A DNA stretch of 64,000 nucleotides from Capillimicrobium parvum (GTDB taxonomy: Bacteria; Actinomycetota; Thermoleophilia; Solirubrobacterales; Solirubrobacteraceae): NCBI RefSeq assembly GCF_021172045.1, contig NZ_CP087164.1, forward strand, positions 3,224,001 to 3,288,000, read 5' to 3'. Positions within the stretch are counted from its first letter, which is position 1, and each line of letters starts with the position of its first letter. This document shows, one piece after another, positions 44,825 through 53,839 of this stretch. The translations under genes were made by a program, and so were the position numbers. The notes under the pieces were generated by a model, which did not search any database, was not told the DNA's origin, and saw nothing but the letters and a program-made list of their open reading frames with translations.

Positions 44825-46267
44825 GTGACAGACGCGGCGCCCGTGACAGGGAGTCCGGCAGTGGGAACCGAGTCCGTCGCGCAACTGCAGTCCGGAGAGG
44901 GAGCCGAGCGAGGCCGCGCGGCGCGCCAGGTCGCCCAGCGCTCCTCCCACGCCGAGTGGCAGGCGGCTGCGGACCGGCGCGATCCCGTCGACGTCCTCGC
45001 GGCGCAGGCGGCCACGCGGGTGCCGGACCTCGTGCCCATCCGCTACGGCCGGATGCTTGTGTCGCCGTTCGCGTTCTTCCGCGGCGCGGCCGCTGTGATG
45101 GCCGCCGATCTCGCGGCCACGCCGGCCACCGGCATCTTCGCCCAGGTGTGCGGCGACGCGCACATCGCCAACTTCGGCGGGTTCGCGGCCCCCGACCGGC
45201 GGCTCGTGTTCGGACCCAACGACTTCGACGAGACGCTTCCCGGCCCCTGGGAGTGGGACGTCAAGCGGATGGCCGCGAGCGTCGAGATCGCCGGGCGCGA
45301 CATCGGGCTCGCCCGGCGCCGTCGAGCGCGGATCGTGAGCGAGACGGTGCGCCAGTATCGCGAGGCGATGCGGTCATTCGCCGCGCACAGCCATCTGGAC
45401 GTCTGGTATGAGCGTCTGAACGCCAGCGAGCTCGTCGACCGCTTCGGGGGCGAGGTCGGGGCGAACGGCCGGATCCTCTTTGAGCGCACGCTCGCAAAGG
45501 CCCGGCGCAAGACGAGCGTGCGCGCGGTCAAGAAGCTCACCGAGCGGGTCGATGGCGCGCTGTGCTTCCGCAGCGTCCCGCCGCTGCTGTCGCCGCTGCG
45601 CGAGCTGCGCCGCGACCCGGCAACCGGTCCGGAGACCGACTACATCCGGACGTTGGTCGACCAGTACGCCGCCGGCCTCGACAACGACCGCCGGTACCTG
45701 TTCGGCACGTACAAGTTCGTGGACATGGCGCGCAAGGTGGTCGGGGTCGGCAGCGTCGGCACGCGCGCGTGGGTCCTGCTGTTCGTCGGGCGCGGCGGCC
45801 GGGATCCGCTCGTGCTCCAGGCCAAGGAGGCGCAGGCCTCGGTGCTCGAGCCATATGTCGGACGCAGCGGATACAGCAACCACGGCCAGCGGGTCGTCGA
45901 GGGTCAGCGCCTGTCCTCCGCGATGAGTGACGTCTTCCTCAACTGGCAGCGCAGCGTCGGGCTCGACGGGCTCGAACACGACTTCTACGTGCGCCAGCTC
46001 TGGGACTGGAAGGCGTCGGCCGACCTCTCGCGGATGGACGAGCCTGGACTCCTGGCGTACTGCCGGGCCTGCGGCTGGTCGCTCGCGCGGTCGCATGCGC
46101 GCTCCGGCGACCGGCTTGCCATCGCCGCATATCTCGGACGCGGCTCGCAGTTCGACGATGCCGTCACGCGCTTCAGTGCCGCCTACGCCGACCGCAACGA
46201 ACTCGACCATCAGCGGCTGGTGGAGGCCGTCGCCGCCGGTGAGATCGAGGCGCGGCACGGCGTGTGA
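44825..46267 (+). CDS. DUF2252 family protein
   Basis: This 480-residue protein has DUF2252 marks: VPIRYGRMLVSPFAFFRGAA, VCGDAHIANFGGFAAPDRRL, NDFDETLPGPWEWDVKR, and YVRQLWDWKASADL near the C-terminus. The family has a kinase-like fold and is common in actinobacteria, but the reaction is unknown. Start GTG 44825 has no visible ribosome site; later GTGs could serve. The stop overlaps the start of the SulP transporter gene (GTGA), so the two are co-translated. Confidence 0.85.
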   Translation: MTDAAPVTGSPAVGTESVAQLQSGEGAERGRAARQVAQRSSHAEWQAAADRRDPVDVLAAQAATRVPDLVPIRYGRMLVSPFAFFRGAAAVMAADLAATPATGIFAQVCGDAHIANFGGFAAPDRRLVFGPNDFDETLPGPWEWDVKRMAASVEIAGRDIGLARRRRARIVSETVRQYREAMRSFAAHSHLDVWYERLNASELVDRFGGEVGANGRILFERTLAKARRKTSVRAVKKLTERVDGALCFRSVPPLLSPLRELRRDPATGPETDYIRTLVDQYAAGLDNDRRYLFGTYKFVDMARKVVGVGSVGTRAWVLLFVGRGGRDPLVLQAKEAQASVLEPYVGRSGYSNHGQRVVEGQRLSSAMSDVFLNWQRSVGLDGLEHDFYVRQLWDWKASADLSRMDEPGLLAYCRACGWSLARSHARSGDRLAIAAYLGRGSQFDDAVTRFSAAYADRNELDHQRLVEAVAAGEIEARHGV

Positions 46268-47991
46268 CGGAGCCGCGCCGAGTGCTCGCCTCCATCGCCG
46301 CCCGGGCGCGCTCCCTGCTGCCGGGCCGGCGCGACGCACGCCGCGACGCGATCGCCGGCCTGCCCGCGGCGATCAGCAGCGTGCCCGACGGCATGGCGGC
46401 CAGTGTCCTCGCCGGAGTCAACCCGATCCACGGGCTGTATGCGTGCGTCGCCGGGCCGGTCGCGGGCGGCCTGACGGCCGGCACGCAGCGCATGATGATC
46501 ACGACGACGAGCGCGGCGGCGCTCGCCGCCGGGTCAGCCCTGCAGGGCGTTCCGGCCGGGCAGCGCGACGATGCAGTCCTGCTGCTGACGCTCCTGGCCG
46601 GGCTCGTCATGGTGGGCGCGGGGATCGCCCGGCTCGGCCGCTACACCCGGTTCGTCTCTCACTCGGTGATGATGGGGTTCCTCACCGGCGTGGCGGTCAA
46701 CATCGTGCTCGGGCAGATCCCGCATCTGCTCGGGGCGCCAGCGGACGGCGACACGGCGATCGAGAAGGCGCTCCACGTGCTCACGCATCCCGGCGGCGTG
46801 GAGCTCTCCTCCGCCGCCTGCGGTGCGAGCGCGATCCTCATCCTGCTGGGCCTGGCGCGGACGCCGCTGCGTCCGGTGGGCGCGCTGTTCGCGCTCGCCA
46901 TGCCGACGCTGGCGATCGTGCTGCTCGGCGTCGACTCCGTCGCCCAGGTCAGCGACATCGGTGCGATCCCGGCGGGCCTGCCCAGCCCGGCCCTCCCCAA
47001 CCTGGGGACGCTGAACGCCGACCTCGCGATCGGCGCCTTTTCGATCGCCGCGATCGTGCTCGTGCAGGGCGCAGGCGTTCGGCAGTCGGCGCCGAACCTC
47101 GACGCCTCGCGCTCGCGGATCAACACCGACTTCATCGCCCAGGGGGTCGGCAACCTCGCGGCGGGGCTGCTGCGAGGCCAGCCGGTCGGCGGGTCAGTCG
47201 GCACGACCGCGCTCTCGGTGGCCGCCGGCGCTCGCACGCGCTGGGCGGCGATCTTCGCCGGGGCCTGGATGGCGGTCATCCTGATCGCGTTCTCCGGCCA
47301 GATCGGAAAGGTCGTCCTGCCCACGCTCGCCGCGATCCTGATCTTTGCCGGGGTGGGCTCCATCCGCCACGGCCAGCTCGTGACGATCGCGCGCGCCGGC
47401 GGGGTGGGCCGCGTCGCCGTCGTCACGACGTTCGTCGCCACGCTCGCCCTGCCGATCGCCGCGGCGGTCGGCGTCGGCGTCGCCCTGTCGCTGGTGCTGC
47501 AGCTCAACCAGGAGGCGAGCGACCTGCGCGTCGTGTCCCTCGTGCCGACCGACGACGGCGGCCTGCGCGAGGGCCCTGCCCCCACCGCGCTTCAGCCCCG
47601 GAGCGTCGCGCTGCTCGAGATCTACGGCAGCCTGCTGTTCGCGGGCGCGCGCACGCTGGAGGCGCGACTGCCGGACGTAGCCGACGCGACCCGCGCAGCG
47701 GTCGTGCTGCGCCTGCGGGGCCGGGTGAACCTCGGGACGACGTTCCTGGTGGTAGTGCTCGAGTACCAAGAGCAGCTGGCGGCGGCCGGCGGCCGGCTGT
47801 TCCTCAGCGGGGTCGACGCGAGCCTGCTCGACCAGCTGCGCCGGGCGCGCGCCGCCGACGTCGAGGGAGCGGGCATCCAGGCGTTCGTCGCCACCGAAGT
47901 CCTGGGCGAGTCCACGCTGGACGGGTACCGCGCGGCGCAGGCGTGGGCGTCGGAGGTTTCGCCGGACGCGGAGCCAGCGTCCGGTTGTTAG
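46264..47991 (+). CDS. SulP family anion permease with STAS domain
   Basis: The 575-residue product has about ten hydrophobic segments between residues 30 and 420, starting with the SulP-like AGLPAAISSVPDGMAASVLAGVNPIHGLYA, and QGAGVRQ / GQPVGGSVGTTALSVAAGART, the place of the substrate-binding motif. A cytoplasmic STAS domain follows (about 445-560; LLEIYGSLLFAGARTLE, VVLRLRGRVNLGTT). The family carries sulfate, bicarbonate or dicarboxylates. No sulfur-assimilation gene is near, so the substrate is open. It overlaps DUF2252 by 4 bp. Confidence 0.88.
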   Translation: MTEPRRVLASIAARARSLLPGRRDARRDAIAGLPAAISSVPDGMAASVLAGVNPIHGLYACVAGPVAGGLTAGTQRMMITTTSAAALAAGSALQGVPAGQRDDAVLLLTLLAGLVMVGAGIARLGRYTRFVSHSVMMGFLTGVAVNIVLGQIPHLLGAPADGDTAIEKALHVLTHPGGVELSSAACGASAILILLGLARTPLRPVGALFALAMPTLAIVLLGVDSVAQVSDIGAIPAGLPSPALPNLGTLNADLAIGAFSIAAIVLVQGAGVRQSAPNLDASRSRINTDFIAQGVGNLAAGLLRGQPVGGSVGTTALSVAAGARTRWAAIFAGAWMAVILIAFSGQIGKVVLPTLAAILIFAGVGSIRHGQLVTIARAGGVGRVAVVTTFVATLALPIAAAVGVGVALSLVLQLNQEASDLRVVSLVPTDDGGLREGPAPTALQPRSVALLEIYGSLLFAGARTLEARLPDVADATRAAVVLRLRGRVNLGTTFLVVVLEYQEQLAAAGGRLFLSGVDASLLDQLRRARAADVEGAGIQAFVATEVLGESTLDGYRAAQAWASEVSPDAEPASGC

Positions 47992-48236
47992 AGGCACTCG
48001 TCGCGGAGCACCGTGCAGGCCCAGACGATCAGGGCGTTGACAGGCGCTCTGCGGCACGGGCCGCGACTCGGGCCGTTCAGCTGGCGGTGCGCGGAAGACA
48101 CGCGACCTGGTCGTGTCGCGGCACGGACGAGCGGCCACCGTCGGGACCACGCCAATTCGGTGTTTGCTGGCGCACTCGTCAATCGACCCTGCTCTCTGTG
48201 CTCGCGCAGCCAGCGCTCGAGCGCGCGTCGCTTCAG
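47988..48236 (-). pseudogene. Decayed HicA-like toxin gene
   Basis: Directly after the HicB-like ORF the minus strand reads LKRRALERWLREH, like the N-terminus of HicA mRNA interferases. Further on, a VPRH stretch as in HicA occurs but in another frame. The only start option is a CTG overlapping the hicB stop (CTGA). The reading frame is open to 47988, but the middle does not match HicA, suggesting small indels. Confidence 0.4.
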
Positions 48237-48484
48237 GACACCAGCGGCAGGTCAGGCGGCTCGCGGTCCGGATCGACCGGCGTGCGCCGTTCCGGCTTGA
48301 GCAGCAGGCGCAGCGCATCGATGACGTTCCCGCGAGCCTCCTGGCGCGTGCGGCCCTGGCTGATGGCGCCCAGCACCTCCTCGACCTGGGCGCTCAACTG
48401 GTTGGTCTCAGGCCGGAAAGGGAGTACTGTGGATGATGCAGTCGACCCTGCGGGCAGGACTTCAGCCTCGGAGCCGAAAGCCAC
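48233..48484 (-). CDS. HicB-like antitoxin, partial
   Basis: The 83-residue ORF contains the HicB core LGAISQGRTRQEARGNVIDALRLLL, the helix after the RNase-H-like fold, but lacks the usual N-terminal strands; the first 35 residues look unrelated. It is followed at once by a HicA-like remnant on the same strand. It is probably the surviving 3' end of a type II toxin-antitoxin pair. Confidence 0.5.
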   Translation of the reverse strand: MAFGSEAEVLPAGSTASSTVLPFRPETNQLSAQVEEVLGAISQGRTRQEARGNVIDALRLLLKPERRTPVDPDREPPDLPLVS

Positions 48485-48621
48485 CGAAGCACACTTGTGC
48501 CGAGGCGCGGACCTTGAGGCAATGATCGAGACCCGCGGGGTTGGTTGCTTGTTTCACGCGGCGGGTCTCGTTCCCTCTTCCTCTCGCGCGACGCCCCCCA
48601 GAGGGTCGGGAGGTCTTGGCA

Positions 48622-48936
48622 ATGCAGACGACGCGCAGCGCGGACGAAGCGCCCCGCCCACAGTCCGCGCGTCCGACCATGTCCGCGGTGCCCCAGCGCT
48701 CGGCTCGCCGTGCGACCGCGCGTCGCGCCAGCCACCGCCGCGCCACCGCGCGTAAGCGCAAGGACGACATCGAAGCGCGCATCGTCGAATACCTCAGGGG
48801 CCAACCGCACAGCACCACCGGTGGCATGGCCAAACGATTGAACGCCGACCGCGGCACGATCGCCGCCGGCGTGTCGCACATGGTTCGGGCCGGCGAGATC
48901 ACGACGGAACTCCCCATTCGCCGGCGCGCTGTCTGA
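48622..48936 (+). CDS. Small winged-helix DNA-binding protein
   Basis: A 104-residue basic protein from ATG 48622, with GGGAGG about 8 nt upstream. The first half is Arg/Ala/Ser-rich and probably disordered, like a histone tail. The second half forms a winged helix: DDIEARIVEYLRGQP, STTGGMAKRLNADRGTIAAGVSHMVRAGEI. A nucleoid-associated or regulatory protein is likely. Its neighbours are the decayed hic pair and a convergent histidine kinase, so there is no operon context. Confidence 0.65.
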   Translation: MQTTRSADEAPRPQSARPTMSAVPQRSARRATARRASHRRATARKRKDDIEARIVEYLRGQPHSTTGGMAKRLNADRGTIAAGVSHMVRAGEITTELPIRRRAV

Positions 48937-49106
48937 ACCCGGGCACGCAGGATCCTCGACGCCCGCCAATAGCGCACTGCGCGCCCGACGGCGAAGTACC
49001 CGCACTTCGCTCCGCGCGCGAGCGATGCCGAACGGGTGGCCGCCCCGAACATCGACGAGCTCGGCGGCGTCGTCGCCCCCCGCGCATCGATGCATTCTGG
49101 GCGGCG

Positions 49107-51230
49107 TCAGCCGACGGTCTGTTCGAGGGGGATCTCGGCGGTGATGCGGGTGCCGTGGCCCGCGGGGCTGGTGATCCGCAGTCGGCCATGCAGTGCCTCG
49201 ACGCGGTCGGCGATGCCACGCAGGCCTGTGCCGACGGCGGGGTCGGCGCCCCCCACGCCGTCGTCGGCAACGTCGACCACGATGAAATCGCCTCCGGCGC
49301 GCACGGCGACGCTGACCGCCGACGCGGCGGCGTACTTGGCGACGTTGGTGACGCTCTCAGCGACGATGTAGTACGCCGCCGCTTCCACCCGCCCCGGGAG
49401 CCTGTCGTCCGGCATGTCGGACACCTCGATCGGCACCAGCGACCTGCTCGCCAGTCCCTCAACCGCCGCTCTGAGTCCGCGCTCAGTCAGCACGGCCGGG
49501 TGGATGCCGCGTGCGAGCTCGCGCAGCTCGCCCAGCGCGTCACTGAGCTGCTGCCGCGCCTCGGCGAGCAGATCGCGAGCAGTGCCGTTGTCGGCGGCCA
49601 GCCGCGACTCGATCAACCGCAGGTAGACGGCCAGGGTCACGAGCCGCTGCTGAGCGCCGTCGTGCAGATTGCGCTCCAGGCGCCGGCGCTCGGCATCGCC
49701 AGCCTCGACGATCCGCGACCGCGACGACGCGAGCTTCTCGTATGCATCGGCGTTCGCCATCGCCTGGGCCACGAGCTCAGCGAACGCGCAGAGTCGTTCC
49801 TCGACGCCCACCGGCAGGTCGGCTGGGTCGCGCGCAGAGACGACGAGCACACCCCAGATCCGCCCACCGACGTGCACCGGTGCGGCGACCGAGGCGCGGA
49901 ACCCCATGCCGCGCAGGCGCGCGGCGAGTTCCCCCTCGACGCCCTCGTAGCTCTCCAGGCGTTCCGGCTCTCCAGTCCGCAGGACGCGCGCCACCACGGT
50001 GTCGCTGTCGAGCGGCACACGCGCGCCGACGGGCAGTCCCTGGAAGTCGCGCTCCGCCGTCCAACCTCCGACGATCGTCACGTGCGCCTGATCTTCGTAG
50101 CGCACGACGCGGGCGCTCGGCACCGAGAGCAACTGCCCGACCTCGGTCGTCACCTGTTCGAAGACGGCGCTCGGCAGCGCTTCGGCCGCCACGAGCGTCG
50201 CGATCCGCCGCAATGCCATCTGCTCATCGGCCAGCCGCCGGGTGGCGCGCTCGCTCGCGACCAACTGCTGCTCGGCCTTCTCGCGCCTCAAGATGTCCTG
50301 CCGCAAGGCTTCACCGGCGCCTTCTCGCTCCGCGGTGAGCGCGGCCAGGACCAACGACGTGAGTGCGGCGGTGACCATGAACAGCTGGGTGGACAGCAGG
50401 CTGTCGGTGATCGACTCGCGGACGAACGGGCCGGCGTTGTGCGCGGTGTTCCAGACCGTCAACGACGTGGCGATGAGAACGGCGGCCGACGCTCCCGGCG
50501 GCCCGAACCGCAGCGCCGCCCAGATCAACGCCGGGAAGACGGCATACGGCACGTCGCGTTGGGACGGCAGCTCTGCGAGCAGCACGAGAGCGATGAGCAG
50601 CACCGCGCCTTCGAGCAGCCGGGGTCGCGTGGTACGCCACGGCCAGCTGCGCGCCCAGGTCAGGATCGCCGGTGTGACGACGAGCGCCCCCGAGAAGTCC
50701 GAGAACCACCACGTCCGCCATACCTCACCCACCTGGCCGGCAGGAATGATGTCGCCGAAGCGCAGCGACGCCGTGCCGAAACAGGCGCTGATCAGTGCGC
50801 CGACGGCCGCGGCGGCGATCAGGGCGAACACGTCGCGGACGCGATCCATCCGGACGCCGGCGCCGGCCAGGTGACGCAGCAGCAGAGCGCCGGCCAGCAC
50901 CTCCAACGTGTTGCCCGCCGTCTGTCCGATGACCGTGCCCAGCGGCGACGACAAATCAGCGACCAGCAGGTCGCCCAGGACCACCCCGGGCCACAGGCGC
51001 GGCCCGAAGAGCACGAGCGCGGCCATGCCCACACCGACCGGCGGCCAGAGCGCCGTCACCGCGCCGTCGAGGTAGGCCAGTCGGAGCCCGATCTTCGCTG
51101 CCGCGTAGTAGGCGCCGCCCAAGAGCACGACGCCGACCACATAGCTCGCCGCGCGACCCGCGACCGTCGCCCGCCAAGCCGTCAACCGCGGGTCGGTCAT
51201 ATGACGGGGGATGGTGGAGAGGCTGGACAT
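49107..51230 (-). CDS. Membrane sensor histidine kinase (MASE1-GAF-HisKA_3-HATPase)
   Basis: The product is 707 residues from ATG 51230 (51200 is also possible). Eight or so N-terminal transmembrane segments form a MASE1 sensor (about 25-310; LAYLDGAVTALWPPVGVG, GTASLRFGDIIPAG). A coiled linker and a GAF domain (about 370-520) follow. The NarL-type kinase core has the phospho-acceptor His in LERNLHDGAQQRLVTLAVYLR, LRELARGIHPAVL, and the ATP lid VDVADDGVGGADPAVGTGLRGI. Kinases of this class pair with NarL/LuxR regulators, but none is encoded nearby, so the partner lies elsewhere. The long upstream open frame is non-coding in character. Confidence 0.9.
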   Translation of the reverse strand: MSSLSTIPRHMTDPRLTAWRATVAGRAASYVVGVVLLGGAYYAAAKIGLRLAYLDGAVTALWPPVGVGMAALVLFGPRLWPGVVLGDLLVADLSSPLGTVIGQTAGNTLEVLAGALLLRHLAGAGVRMDRVRDVFALIAAAAVGALISACFGTASLRFGDIIPAGQVGEVWRTWWFSDFSGALVVTPAILTWARSWPWRTTRPRLLEGAVLLIALVLLAELPSQRDVPYAVFPALIWAALRFGPPGASAAVLIATSLTVWNTAHNAGPFVRESITDSLLSTQLFMVTAALTSLVLAALTAEREGAGEALRQDILRREKAEQQLVASERATRRLADEQMALRRIATLVAAEALPSAVFEQVTTEVGQLLSVPSARVVRYEDQAHVTIVGGWTAERDFQGLPVGARVPLDSDTVVARVLRTGEPERLESYEGVEGELAARLRGMGFRASVAAPVHVGGRIWGVLVVSARDPADLPVGVEERLCAFAELVAQAMANADAYEKLASSRSRIVEAGDAERRRLERNLHDGAQQRLVTLAVYLRLIESRLAADNGTARDLLAEARQQLSDALGELRELARGIHPAVLTERGLRAAVEGLASRSLVPIEVSDMPDDRLPGRVEAAAYYIVAESVTNVAKYAAASAVSVAVRAGGDFIVVDVADDGVGGADPAVGTGLRGIADRVEALHGRLRITSPAGHGTRITAEIPLEQTVG

Positions 51231-51372
51231 CAGAACCACCGACCGCCGGTAGGCGGTCCTCTCATCCTCTCTGAATCGCCAAGCCGTGAGAAGATCGCCG
51301 TGGACCCACCCCCAGCTTGGTGGAGTCAGGTGCACGGCGGATCGGCCTGCGCGCGTGGGAAGCGAGCCGCGA

Positions 51373-51894
51373 CTACCGAGTGGCGCCCGCGACGGCCAGG
51401 CCGATCGCCACCCCATCCTCGGCGACGGCAACGACCGGGTCGGGCACATGCTTGTCGAACCCGGCGCGCACGTCATGACCGAGCCGAGCGGACACCGCGG
51501 CGACGCCGGCGCCGATCGCGGCGGCGTGGACCCACGGTGCGTTGCGCGTGCGCGCGTGCAGCGCCGCGGCGAGCGCCCCCAGCACCAGACGGCTGGTGAA
51601 CGCCGGCGGCTCCAGGCGGCTGGGAGTCGACGCAAGCTTGTCGGCCACGAGCTCGCCCGCGGCGGCCGCCACCGTCAGGCGTCGATTCCACCTGTGGCGA
51701 AAGACCCGAGGCAGGCCCGGCTCCTCGAGCACCATCACGCTCGCGACGCCCAACTGGCTTCGCAGGCCCGTGGCGGCGCCGAGCAACGCGCTGGCGAACG
51801 CCACGCTTTGCCAGGTCGCGCGCCGACGACCGCGAATCAGAAAGGCCCTCTTCACGACCCATACGGCGCTGCTCAAGCTGGCCATGCGGACCAT
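51373..51894 (-). CDS. DUF4126 family membrane protein
   Basis: A 173-residue protein with several short hydrophobic stretches and the family-like segment GELVADKLASTPSRLEPPAFTSRLVLGALAAA. DUF4126 proteins are small integral membrane proteins without known role. It lies 143 bp upstream of the histidine kinase on the same strand. ATG 51894 or 51885 may be used; a TATTGA just before them could give a very short leader. Confidence 0.7.
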   Translation of the reverse strand: MVRMASLSSAVWVVKRAFLIRGRRRATWQSVAFASALLGAATGLRSQLGVASVMVLEEPGLPRVFRHRWNRRLTVAAAAGELVADKLASTPSRLEPPAFTSRLVLGALAAALHARTRNAPWVHAAAIGAGVAAVSARLGHDVRAGFDKHVPDPVVAVAEDGVAIGLAVAGATR

Positions 51895-52093
51895 TCAATA
51901 CGGGTCGGGCGCCCGAGGCAACGTGCAGCGTCGAGCGCGATCCTGCTCGATCTCCCGCAGCCGGCGTGCCGGCGCACCCGACCTCGCGGCCGTGACGCGG
52001 CGCGCGGACGCGTGCGCGTTGACATTCTCGCCGCCGGCCGCCCTGATGTCTGCGATACTCGCGCCCGTCCGACGGCTTCCGGAAGGGGCGACG

Positions 52094-52471
52094 ATGGCGG
52101 AGTCCGGCACGAACGCGATCAAGGCGGTGCGGGCACAGTTCCCCGTCCTCTTCAACGCGGGCAAGTTCGACGAGCTGGGGCAGTGGTTCTACGCCGAGGA
52201 TGCGGTCGCCTTGCCGCCCGGCCGAGATCCCATCGAGGGCCGCGCGGCGATCTGCAGCTACTTCGACGAGCTGTGGAGGAACGCCGGGCTACGGTTCGAC
52301 CTGGATGTCATCCAGACCGTGGCCGGCGATGACATGGGGTACCTGATCGGCACGTATGTCGCGCACATGGGAGATCAGAGCGCTCCCGGCGTGACGCACG
52401 AGGCCTACCGGCTCCAGTCGGACGGGTCGTGGAAGTGCACCGTCGACATGTGGCACAACTCGGTGGAGTAG
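52094..52471 (+). CDS. NTF2-like (SnoaL/DUF4440-type) protein
   Basis: This 125-residue alpha+beta-cone protein reads FPVLFNAGKFDELGQWFYAEDAVALPPG, the usual start of DUF4440/SnoaL-like domains, and ends YRLQSDGSWKCTVDMWH. Such proteins are steroid-isomerase-like hydratases, isomerases or ligand binders; the substrate is unknown. The ATG has GGAAGGGG 5 nt upstream. It precedes an alpha/beta hydrolase by 40 bp and is probably co-transcribed with it. Confidence 0.8.
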   Translation: MAESGTNAIKAVRAQFPVLFNAGKFDELGQWFYAEDAVALPPGRDPIEGRAAICSYFDELWRNAGLRFDLDVIQTVAGDDMGYLIGTYVAHMGDQSAPGVTHEAYRLQSDGSWKCTVDMWHNSVE

Positions 52472-52511
52472 GAGCTCCGCGCAGGCCTGGCACGGGTGAC
52501 GGAGGCTCCGG

Positions 52512-53303
52512 ATGGCCGAGATGATCGCCACCCGACGCGGTGACTTCCTCATCGAGCAGCGCGGGCCGACCGACGCCCCGGCCATCGTGCTGGTGGCCGG
52601 CCTCGGCGACGACCACGACTCCTGGGCGGGTCCGGCGGCAGTTCTCGCGCGGTCGCACCGCGTGATCACGTTCGACAACCGGGGGATCGGACGCAGCCCG
52701 ATTCCCCCCGGCCCGTACTCGACCGCCGAGATGGCCGAGGACGTACACGGTCTGGTGTCGGAGCTCGGGCTCGGGCGCGTCAACGCCGCCGGATCGTCGA
52801 TGGGTGGCGCGATCTGCCAGGAATGGGTGCTGGCGTATCCGGACGACGTCGATCGCCTCGTGCTGAGCAACACCTGGGCCGAGCGCGACCGCTGGCTCAC
52901 CGGTCTGTTGGAGCACTGGATCGAGCTCGCGGGCCGGGGCTCGGGGCGCGACCTGCTCTTCCAGCTTGCCCTGTTCTGCTTCTCCGCCGACCATCTGACA
53001 GACCACCCGCAGACGATCGACGAGTTCCTGGACGCGCCCCTTCCCAGCCTCGACGGCTTCCGGGCGGCCGCGCGCGCCTGCCAGCGCCACGAGGCGCTGG
53101 ATCGCCTGGCGAGCCTCAGGACGCCCACGCTGATCATCGGCGGAGAGCACGACATCCTCACCCGGCCGACGCTGTCACAGCGGCTGGCGCAGACCATCCC
53201 CGCGGCGGAGCTCCGCTGGCTGCCGACCGGCCACATGACGTTCTGGGAGCAGCCTGACGCCTGGACGACAGCGGTGCGCGAGTTCCTCGCCGCCCGTCCG
53301 TGA
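52512..53303 (+). CDS. Alpha/beta hydrolase
   Basis: A 263-residue cytoplasmic alpha/beta hydrolase: IVLVAGLGDDHDSW (oxyanion hole), VITFDNRGIGRS, nucleophile elbow GSSMGG (Ser near 97), IIGGEHDILT with the Asp, and LPTGHMTFWEQ with the catalytic His. It resembles 3-oxoadipate enol-lactonase-like esterases, but the substrate cannot be assigned. GGAGG lies 7 nt before the ATG. Its stop codon is 4 bp from the decayed tRNA 3'-end repeat. Confidence 0.87.
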   Translation: MAEMIATRRGDFLIEQRGPTDAPAIVLVAGLGDDHDSWAGPAAVLARSHRVITFDNRGIGRSPIPPGPYSTAEMAEDVHGLVSELGLGRVNAAGSSMGGAICQEWVLAYPDDVDRLVLSNTWAERDRWLTGLLEHWIELAGRGSGRDLLFQLALFCFSADHLTDHPQTIDEFLDAPLPSLDGFRAAARACQRHEALDRLASLRTPTLIIGGEHDILTRPTLSQRLAQTIPAAELRWLPTGHMTFWEQPDAWTTAVREFLAARP

Positions 53304-53307
53304 GACG

Positions 53308-53340
53308 GAGGTCACAGGTGCGAACCCTGTCGGGCGCGCT
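53308..53340 (+). repeat. Third, decayed copy of the tRNA-Arg 3' end (old attachment site?)
   Basis: Thirty-three bases match the end of tRNA-Arg (18842-18874) with two differences, both in the T-loop (TTCGAAT becomes TGCGAAC). It keeps the T-stem and CGGGCGCG of the acceptor, and at the discriminating position it agrees with the real tRNA, not with attR. This suggests an older element inserted at the same tRNA. Confidence 0.7.
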
Positions 53341-53389
53341 CGGGATGTCCGAGCCATACCCGGTCATGGGCGGCGGGGCGCGATTCCGA

Positions 53390-53839
53390 TCAATGCGTTC
53401 GGTCGCGAGCGCCGGAGAACCGCATGGCCACGACGGTTCCCGTCCCCAAGGAGGGGGGCGAGATCTCGACGTCGTCGCTCAGGGTCACGATCAGGGGAAG
53501 GCCGAGCCCGAGGCCGGGGCTGTCCGAGCGTGGTGCCATGCCGTCGCCGTCATCGCTGACGGTCACGCTGACCGCTGTGCCGTTGCGCTCGGCGACGACA
53601 CGGAACGCCTTGCGGTCCGGGCTCCGGTCGCCTGTCCGGTACGCGTGGACAACAGCGTTGTTGCATGCCTCGGACACCGCCTGGGCGATGTCGCCGATCA
53701 TCCGGTTCTGGCCGAGGAACTGCTCACGAAGCCATCCGGTCAGCACCCGCCGCGCCTGAGTGGCGCTGGCCGGCTCAGCGGCGAAGCTGCGGTCGAGTCC
53801 GCGGGCGCCGTCGGTGAGCGTCCCGACCTCAAGGGTCAT
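53390..53839 (-). CDS. Anti-sigma-factor-like serine kinase / HATPase (RsbW type)
   Basis: The 149-residue product has a GHKL ATPase fold: QAVSEACNNAVVHAY (N box), VTVSDDGDGMAP (G1 box) and PGLGLGLPLIVTLSDDVEI (G2). Stand-alone HATPase_c_2 proteins of this size phosphorylate anti-anti-sigma factors or bind sigma factors in stress pathways. ATG 53839 has AGGGAA 5 nt upstream. No sigma factor or STAS gene is adjacent. Confidence 0.85.
   Translation of the reverse strand: MTLEVGTLTDGARGLDRSFAAEPASATQARRVLTGWLREQFLGQNRMIGDIAQAVSEACNNAVVHAYRTGDRSPDRKAFRVVAERNGTAVSVTVSDDGDGMAPRSDSPGLGLGLPLIVTLSDDVEISPPSLGTGTVVAMRFSGARDRTH

Noticed and set aside
53158-53367. Minus-strand ORF containing RVRTCDLRL, and a similar one at 43614-43937 (RIRTCDLLLR)
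   Set aside because: This peptide is the well-known translation artefact of tRNA 3'-end sequence read antisense; both lie exactly on the att/tRNA repeats.
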